A stretch of 64,000 nucleotides of DNA from Moringa oleifera (GCA_021397835.1 JAJFZO010000896.1:3202501-3266500); one strand, 5' to 3'. Counted from the stretch's first letter, positions 12,201 to 24,960 are shown. The notes: generated by a model not told the origin, from the sequence alone. Numbers and translations are program-made.

Positions 12201-12863
12201 CTCAACACTTTGATCCCTTGTTTCACTCCAGCCCAATCACACGTAGGAAAATACGCCTTGGTAAAGCTCTACATAATAGGAAGAAGTTCTGCCACTCACT
12301 TGACACAGAAGCCATCGAAAAAAGGAAGAGAAGAGCTGAAAAGATTTAAAGGCGATACTTACTGCACCCGATTGCCCTGCACAACCATCTTAAGCAAATG
12401 AACCCGTGGATAAGTAGGCCTTTCTTGCAGACCGATCTTCTACCAAGTCCCCCCCCCCCTAGCTGTAAGCAATAGTTGCTGTGGCGGTTGCTACTGCGAT
12501 AGTTGCTACTACAACAGGGGCAGCCAGCTGGATTAGGAGTTGATGGAGGAACCAGATTGGAGTGTGAGCTATTGTTTGGTGAACGTATCTGTTTGTGACA
12601 GTGATGAGTGTTTTAACGTCAGTTCTTCAAGAACTGGCGTTAAAAAACCCAAAGCTTTTAATGCCAGTTCTTAAGGAACTGGCATTAAAGGCTCTGTGAT
12701 ATATCTCTTAACGTCGGTTCTTTTTTAACTAACGTTAAAAATCTTATTTTCAATTATAGTTTTGGAGGAACTATCATTAAAAGTATTAATGAAATTTTTA
12801 TTGACAATTATTTAAATAACTGTCATTAAATTGTTGTTGCTTATTACAATTTTTGTAGTAGTG

Positions 12864-14846
12864 ATTCAACCTTTGGCTATGTACAGATAAGTCTCACCTA
12901 GCTTAAGGAACAAAGCATTTCTAAGAAATGTACCTCATGGGTTAGGTTAATCTCAGCAAAAGATGCCAGTTTGTTAAATGAAGAACCATGTCCATCTTTA
13001 GCAGTTATTTGATATGTACCTCCATACCAAAAGTTTCAGCTTCATTTTCTCACTTATAATAAGCAGCATATAATATCGTGAATTCTGGCATCGTTATACT
13101 TCCATCAGATCACTAACAGTTGATTTTCAGAAACCAATAGTTTCAATGGGAAGACTTCAAGACTTGTTCTACTCCTAACAAATTAGGGTTTCCAACAAAA
13201 CAAGCACACATATTTCCATGCACCCACATAGCACCCACATATGAACCCACAAACACATGCATTCGAGATAAGTACTTGTGAACTTGCATAAACAAGTGTG
13301 TACGTGGTCTTGTATGTGGATGTATATATATAACAAATTAATCAAACAAATTGAGCAGTTATTATAAGTATATAGTTGTTCATAAACCTCATGCTCATAT
13401 ATACAAGCACATGTTCACGCATGCACACACATAAAACGAATAAGCTAGTCTGTGTGTCCATGTAGGTATGTACTAACGTACCTCTTTGGAGATATAATGA
13501 GCTAGAAGGACATAAGAGGCAAGGTGTGGCGGTTTCATGACATGCATATAGGGCCAAACATCCATATTTTCAACCCTAATATCCAGACTATTGGTAAAGC
13601 AAGCCTTTGATTTCTGTACAAATGAACAGATCATTGTAATGTTTTCAATCATCCACAGAAATTGAACCTAGCCAACTTTTCTGCAGTATCTTTCTACCTC
13701 TACACTTGGCAACAACTCACTTCTATTTCATTAATATCAGAATACTATCCCATGGACTAGTCTGCTTAGTGATAAACAACTAGCTCTCCCTAATGTGATG
13801 TTATACATATGGCCTCTTGATGCATATCACCCAGATATGTTTATGTTGTGTAGATGCTTGTAAACTCTTGGCATTCATGCAAAATATGAAACAAAAAAAA
13901 AGACAACCCCCTGCATGTGAGCTCTTGAAAGGGAACTTGCAGATATTCCTTACAAACCGCCAATGGTCACAGAACCCTGCAATGAGACAGGTATACAGAT
14001 AGCTATTAAATTTCGATCCCATGTTTATCAGAGAACAGAAAACCACTTAACAGAAATTTCACCACAGAAATTTCAAAGGCGATTAAATTTAGACAAGATA
14101 ATATTACGTTCCCATAAGTGTTCTATAAGTTGCATGTAATAGATTGCATGACATGAAATTTACGTATTCTTGCTGCATGGAGCTGAGCTGTAATATTTTA
14201 ACTAGTTTGTGGGGTCAGAACACTACCATATATATCAAATATACTTGCTTTGTTCCTTGAAGTTACATTTTCAGACAACTTATTACATGTTAAAAATTAA
14301 CTTCTAGCGATTTACATCTTTCCTTTGAAGACGTATGCATCAAAATAGTTCAAGAATTTCCGGGAGCTAGGTTAGCACTACCCTTGGGTGACCGCCGGAT
14401 AGTGCATGTGGTCACAGCGAAAACTGAGAAATTATGTCTCGAGTGTCATGTGGGTTGACATCCTTACATGATATTTTGAGTCTTCATTGAATGGGATCCA
14501 AGGTAAGGCTCCAGCAAAGGTGTGGTCTTAGATACATAAAATCCTGTAAATTCGTTTTTTCTTCACATGGTGAGAGTTTCTCTATCCCACGGACTTATTG
14601 CTGTCAGAAGACGCAAAAACTAGAAGTAAAATTACTGAAAAGTGGAAGTACAAGGACAACAATAACTGAAAGACCAACAGCAACACAACCACATGCTCCA
14701 CGGGAACAGCAGTATTACATTGTCCACAAGAGCAATAACAGTACGACCAGCAACACAGAGGTCCTTGACAGGAAAGACTTGGTGGTAACCTTATTATAAC
14801 CCGCATGGGTGGATCCTTGAATTCAGCATGTTCTGCTTTGAAACTG
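12864..14846. other. Interval without a recognised gene, less repeat-like
   Basis: This sequence has somewhat higher G+C and no subterminal repeats or transposase motifs. Frames of 60-140 codons occur on both strands (for example 14491-14799 plus and 14582-15010 minus) but show no recognisable domain and overlap each other. The part next to 14847 is the likely 3' side of the minus-strand gene that follows. Confidence 0.4.
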
Positions 14847-15389
14847 CTAAAGGCATTTGGAAATAGCACGAAGGGAACTGGCCAAGGCGTCGGCTTTATC
14901 AAACTCTTTGTTTTCTCTTGCTCGCAAAATTTCAAAGATAAAGGAAAGCCTCGTTTTGGTGATATTACTTTGTATGGCAATGAGCTTGCTTTCTTCTCTG
15001 AGCTGATCATATTCTGATCTAATCTCTTGGAACCTGTCTCTCATTTGTTTCTGGTTCTTTTTGATGCACTGTTGATCTTTACTAATCTCTTTCATCTCTA
15101 CTTTTAAGCGTTTAATGCTTGCTCCTAGTCTGCCAGTCATATTCCGTTTCTAAGCACAAGATAAAAGAGAGTATTATCATCTGATTCCCAGAAACAAGAA
15201 TGAGTTGATATGGATAACGTGAATGACCGTTATATATGGGTGGATAACATATAAGTGTAAGTCATTTGCATATTTAGTGCAAGGAAAATAACAGAAGAAA
15301 GTCTAAAGAAAAGAAGGAAAAACGGATAATACCCTTTGCCTAGCGTTCATTAATCTATAGAACCTCGTTCTGGAATGAAAGGTCCTCAT
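14847..15389 (-). CDS. Small coiled-coil protein of unknown function, two coding exons
   Basis: Coding exons are 15389-15333 and 15149-14847 on the minus strand, joined in phase 0 over a 183-bp intron. The donor is CAAAGG followed by GTATTATCC, and the acceptor ends TTGTGCTTAG before AAACGG. The product is 119 aa, starts MRTFHSRTRFYRLMNARQR, then KRNMTGRLG, and ends RAISKCL. Residues about 30-80 are rich in K, E, Q and hydrophobics in heptad spacing (RLKVEMKEISKDQ, FQEIRSEYDQLREESKLI), predicting a coiled coil. The C-terminal part reads RLSFIFEILRARENKEFDKA. A polypyrimidine-AG acceptor (CCTTCCTTACAG) just upstream of the first exon at 15396 suggests a further 5' exon, possibly untranslated. 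No stop interrupts it, unlike everything else in the window. I recall short plant proteins with a similar coiled coil but cannot name a family; no function is claimed. Confidence 0.55.
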
Positions 15390-15396
15390 GTTGCAG

Positions 15397-18096
15397 CTGT
15401 AAGGAAGGATTGCTAACTTTTCCTTCAGTGTCACTGATGGCATGGTTAACTTATTCATTCGAACAGACATTATATACACAGCCAATAAATAACTATAGAC
15501 AATTTCCTTCCACAAGTGGGTCCCCAACATGACAATTATTAAAAGGAACAGATGACCTATATATCACAAGGTAGGTGCCGCCAGGGATCGCGCGATCATT
15601 TATCAAATCGACCGATTGTCGCAAGAAAACGTCAGATACTTTAGAAGAGCAGTGTCATTAATTATAAGCATGAGGACCCATTGCCCATCATTTAAGACTT
15701 TGTTTAAAGATCTACTTTGCTTTATTCTATGAAAGATTTGTAATAGATTGATGGATTGCAGAACATAATAAGCATATGGGTTGTTTTAGAAAAGATAAAG
15801 AAAGACCTTGTCAGGTCAATATTTTAAGAAAATATAAACAAAGACCTGGCGGGGTCTATATTTTACCAAAAGTTTTGTACTCTTATGAGAATGCAATAAG
15901 TCAATATAATATTTCTCCACCATGTGCCTAAGGTTAAAAGCATATGATCAACTGATACTATTATATTCGAGGAGTAAATAGGCCCTCGTCCTTATGTCTC
16001 GCATCCTGTTTGCGGGGTGGATGTCCATAATATATCCTGTATGATTTATCTGCTTTATTTTTTATTAATATTATTTATCGGGTCATCAATTTTACTTTTT
16101 TTAAAAAGAAAAGAATATTCTTGCTATCATAGGTTCATTACAATTGGATTGAGGTGGCTTGTTCTCTCTCTAGTTGAGCTTGAGCCAATCAACTTAATTG
16201 GAGGAAGCTCTCCAATATTCTTGGAATGTAAACCGATGGGAAAGATCAGGTCTTGCCTACTCAACTCCTCATTTTTAATTGACTGAAAGGAAGCTGTTGC
16301 TTGGTCAAATTTATACATGTACACATACCCTGCTTATGCATATACATATACACTGATACGTGTAATTCTTCTTTTTGTAAACAGATCGAGGATCGACCCC
16401 ACTAGATCTAGTGATCGTTTGGTAAACAATCATTCTTTGATATGGAGGTCTCCATTTTCATCATTTCCGGCAAGACCAGTGTATGGTGATTAACAGTGGC
16501 TTACATCGCATGGATTGCATATTTTGCTTCATTAATTGGAGGGTTATGATTTTACTTCTTGAAAGAAAGCAGAGAAGAGAAGAGAATTGAACGTGGAAGG
16601 CTGTTAGCTAGCTCTTACCAGATCCTGGTTTCTCCCTAATTAACTCGCCGAGAAGAAGCCTGAGCCTTGAAAAGGTCCTGCGGGTCTCTGTATATATGCA
16701 GGAAAAATGACATCCAGTATCTTATGAAGTGAAAAGATTGATGCTGAAGAGATCTATTGTTAATATCAGGCAGACAGCAGGGTCATGTAAGACGCTGCAA
16801 GTGGGTCGCACCAGAACGCGTGAAGCACCATGTCCTTTTGGTCTCCTTCGCGCGATATCGAGCGATCGCCCCACCGAATTTTGTAAGCCAACTTTGAGAG
16901 CTCGATGAATGATAAGATTTGACATTGAAATCTGAACATAAAAAATAAAATATGCTAACGAAAATTCTTGACAAGTAACGTGAATGAAGTCAATAATTGC
17001 AAAAACTAAAAAAGAAAAAGAATGTCCTGCACCATGCTTCGGTCTCATCCATCCACCTCAAACATTATACATTCATTCATTTTTCTAGGACGAGTAATTT
17101 CTTTTCATTTCTTCAAATTGTGATTGAATGTGACATATCCATGGTTTCAAAACAAATTCATCGTGATATAAATATTCTTTTCCATCTATTTTCTTGGTTG
17201 CTCAGATTGATCAGTGTCCTTTTCAAACATATTCGGAACTAGTCATCTTTTTCCTTGTTACTTCTGTTTAATTTTATATTTAATTAATGTAATCAACAAT
17301 AAATAATTTAATTTCATATAAAGATATACTATTACAAATTTTAAGGGAAGTAAACTTACAAAACAATCAATAATTCATATACAAACAAGAAAGAAAATAA
17401 ACTAAAGAGATAATAAGGTAAAAAATTAATAAAGAGATTAATTTACATCATTAGGTAGTATTCCTATATTCTAACACACAAATATTTTTTATTATAAATA
17501 ATTAAAAAAATAAAAAAGATCATTTTATTTTGGCTCAAAATTCTTGTCATCAAGAACAATGAATATAGGGAGTTGAATCTCTTTATTCTTACTTATTTAT
17601 AGCGAAAATTTGAAAATTAGGTAACTATCAAATATAGTCACCGTCTTTAAAGATAAAGATTTAATATAATGATTAATTTAAACAATAAATGGTCAATCAA
17701 AAATAATCATTATTCCTCAAATAAATATCAAATTAGATTATATAACAATAAATAAAGATAAAACATTTATTAGAAAAAAGTAAAGAATCAGTATAAAAAC
17801 AAAGAATTAGAATAAAAAAATTATTTGCCATCTTTATTTTCTCAAAGATAGTTCATTTTGAAGATTTGTTTTTCGTCCTACATGAAAATCTCTCCAAATT
17901 GTTACCAAAATTTCATCGGTAATAGAGTAAGATCAAACTTAAGATGAGTTTAACTTCAATAAGAACCAACTTAAGATGATTTTAACTTCAAATGATCTAC
18001 TATCTTCTAACAAATTTAATTAGTAATTTATTACATAGTTATTAATGTTAAAGATTTTGAAGTGAGACCTAGGTCTTTTGCTGTACTTGAAACAAA
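15397..18096. other. Interval upstream of the coiled-coil gene, no domain recognised
   Basis: 15.4-17.2 kb is moderately GC-rich and could contain the 5' exon and promoter of the minus-strand gene. Frames such as 16017-16286 (plus) and 16722-17048 (minus) are open but unrecognised and overlap antisense frames, so they are not called genes. 17.25-18.09 kb is AT-rich and featureless. AAA at 18094-18096 is the left target duplication of the next CACTA element. Confidence 0.4.
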
Positions 18097-19750
18097 CACT
18101 ACAACAAAACAAGCTTTTAATGATGTTAATAAAAAAACTATCATGAAAAGTGTTATATAAAAAACTGGAAACATTAGATGCTGGTTCTTGTACGAACAAT
18201 CATCAAATATCCAATTTCTTGTTGGTTATTAGACGAATCGATGAGAAATTTAGTTAATTTATCATCGGTTTCCTTTGACCAATGATAAATGCTATAAAAT
18301 ATTTAAAAACTTTCATTGGTTCCTTAAAAAACAGACAATAAATTTCTAATATCTCGTCAGTTCTTTAAAGAACTGATGAGATACGTCTAAGATAAAACAC
18401 CCAAAATTAGATGTGTCTTCTCGAAGAAACTACATTGTTTATAGTGTTATTACACCCTATTTTCCTCATTGCTCATCGTCGACTTTCCTCTCGTTCGTGT
18501 CTATTTCTTTTGCTAATCGATTCTCCTCGTCGGCATCATTCCATTGAAGGCAAATGCCTTCATTGCGTTTTTATCCTCGTTGATTAATGTCAGCAACCAC
18601 ACTGGGTATTTCTTTTCCCATTTAAAGATTTTTTCTCCTTACACGCTAAATGAGCGAATCTTCTTTCAAGTTGTTCTTTATTTAAAAGTGAACGCTTTTA
18701 AATAAAGAAAGAGAGACGTATATGGAGATTTTGATTTCTTTGATTCGCATGGATATTTTAATTCTTAATGTTTGGTGTGTATAGGTAACTTCATGTGTGG
18801 TTTGTGTGGGTGTTTTAATCTTTGACTTGTATGGATATAATTTTAAGCATCAATATGTGTAAGTCTTGTGAGTATGTTAATGTTTAATATGTATATAAGT
18901 ATGTTAATTTTCAATGGGGATATGGGTATATGAGTGTATTAATTTTTAATGGGTATATTAATATATGCGTATATTAATTTTCAATGAATATATAGGTATA
19001 TGGTTATGCTAATGTTTAATATATAAATGGGTATGCCAATCTTCATCGAGTAATTAGATGTGAATTAGGTATTTATAGTTTGATGTTACTTAGATAACAA
19101 ATTAATTAGATTATACCTAATTAATTTGATGCATGTTGGAGTGTAATTATCGATATGGGAATTGAATTATATATTTTAACTATTGAACGAATATATTAAT
19201 GATGTTTTAAATTGTAATTTTATATGTAAAATTTGAGATTATTGATGTAATTTTATAGGTAAAATTGATAGTTATGGTGTAATTGTAATTATAATAATTA
19301 TAATTTATAAATTTAAAATTTATTATATAGTTTTAAAATATTTTAATATAATATAAAAAATACGATTCCACAATAATCAACATCTAAATATCAGTTTAAA
19401 ACAATTATAATCAAAATTATATATAAAAAAAATCAATGAAAATAACCATCATCTAATGTGTGTAAACTTAGATGACGATCATAAATACAACTATCATCTT
19501 ATGTCATGAAGATTAGATGACGATCAATTACAAACTATCCTCTAATGTCACTTACATTTGATGACGGTTTTTCATGATCGCCATCCAATCTTTTAATGAT
19601 CATTGTTAAAAGATATATTAGATGATGCTTCTTTGCAATCATCATCTATTTTGTAGAATTTTTTACGTCGCTTACATAGATGACACTTTTACAACTATCA
19701 TGTAAAGTCTTTTTTTTTTATCATCATTAAAAGCCAATATTATTGTAGTA
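18097..19750. mobile_element. Non-autonomous CACTA transposon, 1.65 kb, target duplication AAA
   Basis: It begins CACTACAACAAAACAAGC at 18097 and ends TTATTGTAGTA at 19750 (final G changed to A). AAA precedes it at 18094-18096 and follows it at 19751-19753. Subterminal repeats differ from the 5-12 kb family: on the left, units around CATCGGTT and AAAGAACTGATGAG; on the right, units of TTAGATGACGATCAT and its inverse. No transposase is present. The short GC-richer segment at 18440-18600 is typical of internal filler and codes for nothing recognised. The base changes in the right terminus suggest an old insertion. Confidence 0.85.
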
Positions 19751-19754
19751 AAAC

Positions 19755-20360
19755 TTTACAATTGATAATGCCCTTTGGGACAATACCATTAGCAATAGAA
19801 AATAAAAACTATATTAAATTTTTGATTTCCACAGATTTGACCAATTAAAAAGTCTTGCACTATATAATACAATATGATCGTTAGAGCACCATTCAAAGAA
19901 AGAACCATTTCACAATTATCCAACGATCATTAACTCGGTTAACCATGTATTTACCAATATCGTCCACTACTTATGCCATATTGGGTAGATACAATTTATG
20001 GTAAACATAAGGCTTCATTGTATAGGTAGATATGGTAATTGAAAAAGAGAGTTGTTACCTAACAAGAAATAGGATACTATCTAATTAATGGATATCTTTC
20101 ATAATGAAACAATGCAATATCTTTTTGACACAATTCTTTGAAATTATTTTGTTTTACTTATTATTTTAGTCTTTAAATATTTTTATCCTAAGAATTTGAG
20201 TTATAATTCCAAAGTGTCTTACAATGAAAAATCCCAACCAATTAAGCTTTATCACACCACGATCATTGGTAATTACAATTAACGAGTCATCCATGACTAA
20301 TAGGATTGCAAGACCACCATCATTACAATAGCAAAAGTAGACAATATCAAAACATTTCAT
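19755..20360 (-). pseudogene. Ty1/copia reverse transcriptase to RNase H relic
   Basis: The minus strand from 20360 reads DGGLAILLVMDDSLIVITND and soon after VRHFGIITQILRIKIFKD. This matches the copia RT catalytic box and the following LG-x-ILGI motif; the usual Y-V-D-D reads V-M-D-D. Further down, around 19960-19880, the reading YMVNRVNDRWIIVKWFF fits the segment before RNase H in copia polyproteins (RYM-x-NPG-x-HW-x-AVKW). Stops and frameshifts separate the two parts. The relic ends where the CACTA element at 19750 was inserted, so that insertion may have split it. Confidence 0.75.
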
Positions 20361-20410
20361 TTGTAGAGTCTTAAGCTTGTGCTAAAGGAATCAAATCACT
20401 TTTACAAAGA

Positions 20411-20449
20411 TATGGTATTATTATATGGTATTATTATATGGTATTATTT
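20411..20449. repeat. Three tandem copies of a 13-bp unit
   Basis: Exact tandem copies of TATGGTATTATTA, three times in a row, the last slightly changed at its end. A small slippage-type microsatellite in non-coding sequence. Confidence 0.9.
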
Positions 20450-20616
20450 TAAGTCGTACAATAATATATTCAAGTATCACACTATATTCTTTTTTGAGTT
20501 ATTGGATCCATCTAGTTGGTGATATAATTTGAACTTCTTTATATTGTCTTACTCCTTATTCATGTATTTATCAACTTTTATTTGGCAACTCATACTTATT
20601 TTGACGTGTATTTCCA

Positions 20617-20889
20617 CTACAAGTACATTCGAGGTGTATTTCTATTAAATATGGTATGGAATGACCCTATTAAGATATATTTTTGAATGTTGATACAACA
20701 ATGTATTGCTTTATACCTTTGATCGCTAGTGTTGCATTCATGAACTATTAGATAAAACAGTTCCAAGTTTTTCCTTGCTTTGACTCGATGTGCAGAACAA
20801 GTTTGAGGAGTCTTTTTCTTTATCATGATATGGACAAACATACTCAGAAGCAACTCCCTAAATATTTCAAAATAGCCTATTGTTTCCAA
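20617..20889 (-). pseudogene. Possible Ty1/copia integrase-side fragment
   Basis: An open frame of 90 codons on the minus strand contains CSAHRVKARKNLELFYLIVHE. This is reminiscent of the copia segment joining the integrase zinc finger to its catalytic core (LELVHSDVCG-like). It lies upstream of, and on the same strand as, the reverse transcriptase relic, the order expected for copia (integrase before RT). The resemblance is short, and the catalytic residues are not visible. Confidence 0.35.
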
Positions 20890-20899
20890 CTATAGGCAT

Positions 20900-22665
20900 G
20901 AATACAAAGCTCCAGCTACATTGACTAGGGTAGTAAGAAGTATTTGGCACATGATTGCATCAAGACCCTTTGAATCATCATCATCAAGCTTAATCGTTTC
21001 AAATGGTCCTTAGGTTCTTCCTTCACATCTTAAGGATTAATTTCAACTAGTTTTGTAGAATATCTAGTGATAAAGTGTACTTAATTGCTTATTTATACTT
21101 CATTAATTTGAGTGCTATTAGGTTATCTCACACTTATTATGGAAGGAGAAAGTGGTTAGTTTATAAGCATGAGGGAAAGCCTCATCTCTTGAGGTAGCTT
21201 TTGGAAATCCTAAGTTTCAACAATCTCAACCCAATTACTAGTTAAAACGAGTTAGCACTCTTGCTATTCATGGTTCAATGTGTGAGGGAGAGACTTTTAG
21301 GTTATTATATGGTTCAATGTATAAGGGAGAGATTTTAAGTAGTTATTCGCATAAATTATGGAATGGGTGAGTCATCAATTTAGGCTTCAATAGTCTCAAT
21401 CAAATAATAAGGAAAAATAGGCTATTACTCCTTTAACTTGTGGCCTAATGTGTGAGTAGGAGTTGATTATTAGGTTATCCATATTGGTTGGTGCTTAATT
21501 TATAAGTGTAAGGTAAAACCTCACTCCATGAGTTAACTTGCGAGGTTGAGAAGGCCCAAGACCATCCAACATGTGCCACCTATCTTATTGGATCTCACTA
21601 TGATCCTTTGATTTAGATAGTTTACCCACTTCTTTAATTCCTCATACTTAAACAACTTCTAGAGGGAGGTTGTTGAGGTTTCTCTCATCATCATCTTCTT
21701 TTTGCTTAATTATACTTGCTTCATGGTGGTGTCCTCCCCTCGGCTAGTTTTGAAGGGTGATGATTTATTGTTCCTTCACCTATTACTCCCAACAACTATG
21801 GGTTTTCAAACCCTTAGGGTTGGTGTATTAAAGTTGTTTCTAGACTAGTGCTCCTTAAGATATTTAATGATTAAGAAAACCTTGGAAAAGGTTGGCTAAT
21901 TAATCTATTTGGTGGCTTAGTAGTAACAACACATTTGCCTATTAGGTGATGGATATTGTTAGGGTAAATGTTTGGGGAGTAAGAGCATGTGGGTACATTT
22001 TGAGAAGACTAGTAGTGATGGAGGCCAGAATTATATGAAAAGCTTGAGTGTTGGGTGTAGAGTTCATTTAAGTTCGGGTAAGATTTGCCTAAGTGAATAA
22101 CAATGGTTTATGGGGGTTGAAAGAATAGTGTTTACCCAAGAAATGGTTAATATTCTATAATGGTGAAAAAATTGGCAGTAAGTAAGATATATAAAGGATA
22201 TCTAAGCCTGGCATGGCGTAGCCAAGACCATGTCACTGGCTTGAGCATTAAGCTAATCTAGCATCTACTAGTGTCCAAGGAGGTGCTCAATCACTTCGAT
22301 TGAATTAACTCTAAGTTACTAGAGTTTGTAAAGGCTTCATCATTTGTAGTATGCTGATCCTAATGAAGAGCCTAACAATAAGAAATGATCCCTCAGACTA
22401 CACCTAAAAACAAAGGCAAAACTTTGAAACAACTTATGACATCTAGAACCTATAAAAGGATAAAGTGCATTACTTCCTAAATTATTCTCTCTAAGTACTA
22501 TACAAACTTAAGTGTCAAAGGTTCATATTCTTTTACAAGTCATTCAAAGCACAAGCTTAAAGGTTCTAGTGAGGCAACCATTAGGGTTGTCTATGCGAAC
22601 TATAGCCAAAAAGTCATGACTCCTCAAAAAATAGTTATATAAAATCCAACGTAAGGAAGAATTTT
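20900..22665. other. Degenerate sequence, probable LTR remnant in its right part
   Basis: No coding domain. 21120-21530 holds a diverged duplication: AGGTTATCTCACACTTATTA and sequence after it resemble 21470-21530, and CAATCTCAACCCAATT resembles 21400 onward. At 22451 there is a TATAAAAG box in sequence with LTR character (CCTATAAAAGGATAAAGTGC). At 22668 the text TATAGTGCCTGCC resembles the primer-binding junction (GGTGCCTACCGTGG) found just after gypsy 5' LTRs. The gypsy gag relic follows directly, which supports this reading, but the LTR boundaries were not fixed. Confidence 0.35.
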
Positions 22666-22669
22666 CAAT

Positions 22670-24960
22670 TTATAGTGCCTGCCTAAAAGTCAATCATGGT
22701 ATGCTCTAATGTAGTGAAAGTAAGAACTGAGGATAAAAGTTCACCACAAGATTGACTTATGATCATAAAACAACATCTTAAGCAACAAAACCATTAATTT
22801 GAAGCACAACAGTGACAATTGGAGAAAATGTGTCACGTAGTGGCCAAGTAGTAGTAGATTATGTAGCATCTTAGTGTCCTACCATCCCATCCTAACAACT
22901 AAGAGGAACATGATGAATTATCCATTAACCTCTTCTTCCCAAAGCACAAGTGGTGCTAGATCAACCCTTTAAGAAGTATTGCATGCCCCACATCACACCC
23001 GTGCCCGAGTTAAACCCATATCTCTGTTCGAAAAACCTAAATAAGATCATTGTCTAAAAATCAAAAAACAAGAACAATTAATTCACAAACACAAAGATGA
23101 CTTCTTACTCAAAAAACCTAAAGACATGTCTTAGAAAACCTGTCACCCTAACCTAAAAAATAAATAAGCAAGCCTATATGAAAATATGAATGAGGTTATG
23201 AATTGGCTGGGGTAGATAGCCTAGGACGACATAACAACACCGGTAAAATAGGTCGAGATTGAGCCTTCCTTCTTTACCTCTATGATGGCAGAAGTTATCC
23301 CAAAAAAAAAAAAAAAAAACTAAACAACATCAAATCCAATTATATGATCATAAATCTAGTCCCCTAATCCACATAAAGCATGTTAATGATTTATCACTGC
23401 AACAAAAATTTTACACGCCACTCATTACAAACTTTTTCCTGTCACTATAAGAAGAAAAACCATTAACTGTTACCACTTGTTAAAACTTGAAATAATTCCT
23501 TCTTTTAGTGACTTTGTAGCACTTTTTTATGTTAAAATTTGCTAGCAGAATCATGATAAAGGAGAACAATAATGATTTGTAACCTTTAAGGTAAGGAGGA
23601 AACAAAACCTTACATTGGTTGATTTGCTAAGGAAGCATAACACATATGAGACCTTTCTCACAAAGTCCCTATTTCAATTATGAGGGGGCCTTCAATAATC
23701 CACATTCTTTCAATCCCTAGTCTCATACAAACTTAAGACCTACCTAACCTATAAAGTAGTCATGGCGGAGGAAGCAATCAGAAAAAATGAAGCCGAAACA
23801 GTAGTGCTAATTTGACTTCGATAGTGCAATGGTAAACAACTTGACCTTAGAATAGAATAGGAAGAATGAGAGATGACAGACCTACATTCAAATTTGGATG
23901 AAGTTTTGATAAATATGGATGGGATAGATTGGCATAATCATACACTCATTTGAATATTAGTAGAAGATACATCCTCATAGAAAATAAAGTCTAAAGCTCA
24001 TTTAGTGGCCCTACATTATAAGGCCTAAAGCTTGGAGAGACATAAGAAAAATTCTCCACTTTTATAAGGAATACAATTGTGACATAAAGGAGTGCATCTA
24101 ACTCCAAGGAGGAATTGAAGCAATGATTAATGTTGGACACTTAAGATTTTACATAAGGACAAGGATGATAGAAAGAAAGTCAGATCACCCTAGATTAATA
24201 GGAATAAAGCCTAAATCCAAGGGACATGAAACCATGAAAACAAGAAGAAAAGAAAAAGATTAGGCTAAGAATCTTAGCCCGAGGAGAAGGTAAGACCCAA
24301 TTCAAGACCTAACCCTCAAAGCCTTAATCGACCCAAAGATGTATAGATGATGTTTGGAAGACTGGACCTAGAAAATCATAACATAAGTAGAATATGAGGA
24401 GATAAGGTCAATGTAGTAGAAGTAAACACTAAAAACTCACTTGGTACGATAATTAGTTCTCTAATTTTAATGCTCTAGGACATGTCAAACTCCACAATGT
24501 TGAAACAGTAATCACATTATCGATTGATGGAATTAAACTAAGAAGAATCTTAGTATACAATGGTAACACGACAAATATCCTCTTCTATTATGCTTTCTCC
24601 AAGATGAGGCTAGAAAGAAATCAATTAAAACCTTCTCAGAAACCTTCAATATGTTCAAATAGGAAGCAATTTCAGTAGGAATGACCATCACACTACTAAT
24701 GGCAATGAGATCAGAGTCGAGGCAAGTAACCAACATGATCTCCTTTTTGGTGGTCTGGAGCTCATCGTCTTATAATGTTGTATTTGGAAAACCATGCATG
24801 AATACTTGTAATAACATCAAGTTACAGATTGAACATGAGATTCCCCACCCAAAAAGGAGTTGGAAAGGTCAACGGAGACTAAGAGCTTGCCAGAATGTGT
24901 AGTGTTACCATGTTGAACAAAAAAAAAAAAAACAAAAAAGATTAAGGCTTGTTAGTTTAA
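22670..24960 (+). pseudogene. Ty3/gypsy gag-protease relic
   Basis: At 23180-23260 the reading ELAGVDSLGRHNN is of gag type. Around 24050-24150 the reading KECI-x-LQGGIEAMINVGHL fits the gag nucleocapsid-side motif (C-x-L-x-x-x-IE-x-LI-x-x-G-x-L). At 24500-24600 the retropepsin region reads TLSIDGIKLRRILVYNGNTT and then NILFYYAFSKMRL. The canonical L-V-D-x-G box has Tyr in place of the catalytic Asp. At 24675-24900 the flap-side part reads VGMTITLLMAM and later FLVVWSSSSYNVVFGKPCMN. Several frameshifts are needed and the active site is lost, so it is dead. Reverse transcriptase is not attached; the relic stops near 24.96 kb, shortly before the CACTA left end at 25080. Confidence 0.75.

Larger units (their letters stand above)
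8565..12863 (-). mobile_element. CACTA transposon, 4.3 kb, target duplication ATT
   Basis: The left end is TACTACAACAAATAAAAG at 8565 (first base C changed to T) and the right end finishes TTTTTGTAGTAGTG at 12863. Identical ATT triplets flank it (8562-8564 and 12864-12866). Subterminal arrays of TTTAATGACAGTTCT-type hairpin units occupy 8585-8815 on the left, and 11215-11385 plus 12605-12835 on the right. The right array is split by GC-richer material at 11.45-12.54 kb. The block 9040-9720 matches 5820-6480 of the neighbouring element, so the two are one family. Coding content is reduced to a Ulp1 C-terminal scrap, so the copy cannot move itself. Confidence 0.9.

Noticed and set aside
13200..13450. 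CACA/ACAT-rich stretch considered as telomere-like or microsatellite
   Set aside because: No constant unit; the plant telomere repeat TTTAGGG is absent.
16017..17048. Frames of 60-108 codons on both strands as possible genes
   Set aside because: Mutually overlapping, unrecognised and without supporting splice or start context.
23826..23900. tRNA-like start (AGTGCAATGGTAAACAAC)
   Set aside because: No acceptor stem or TpsiC arm could be paired; it lies inside a gypsy gag relic.
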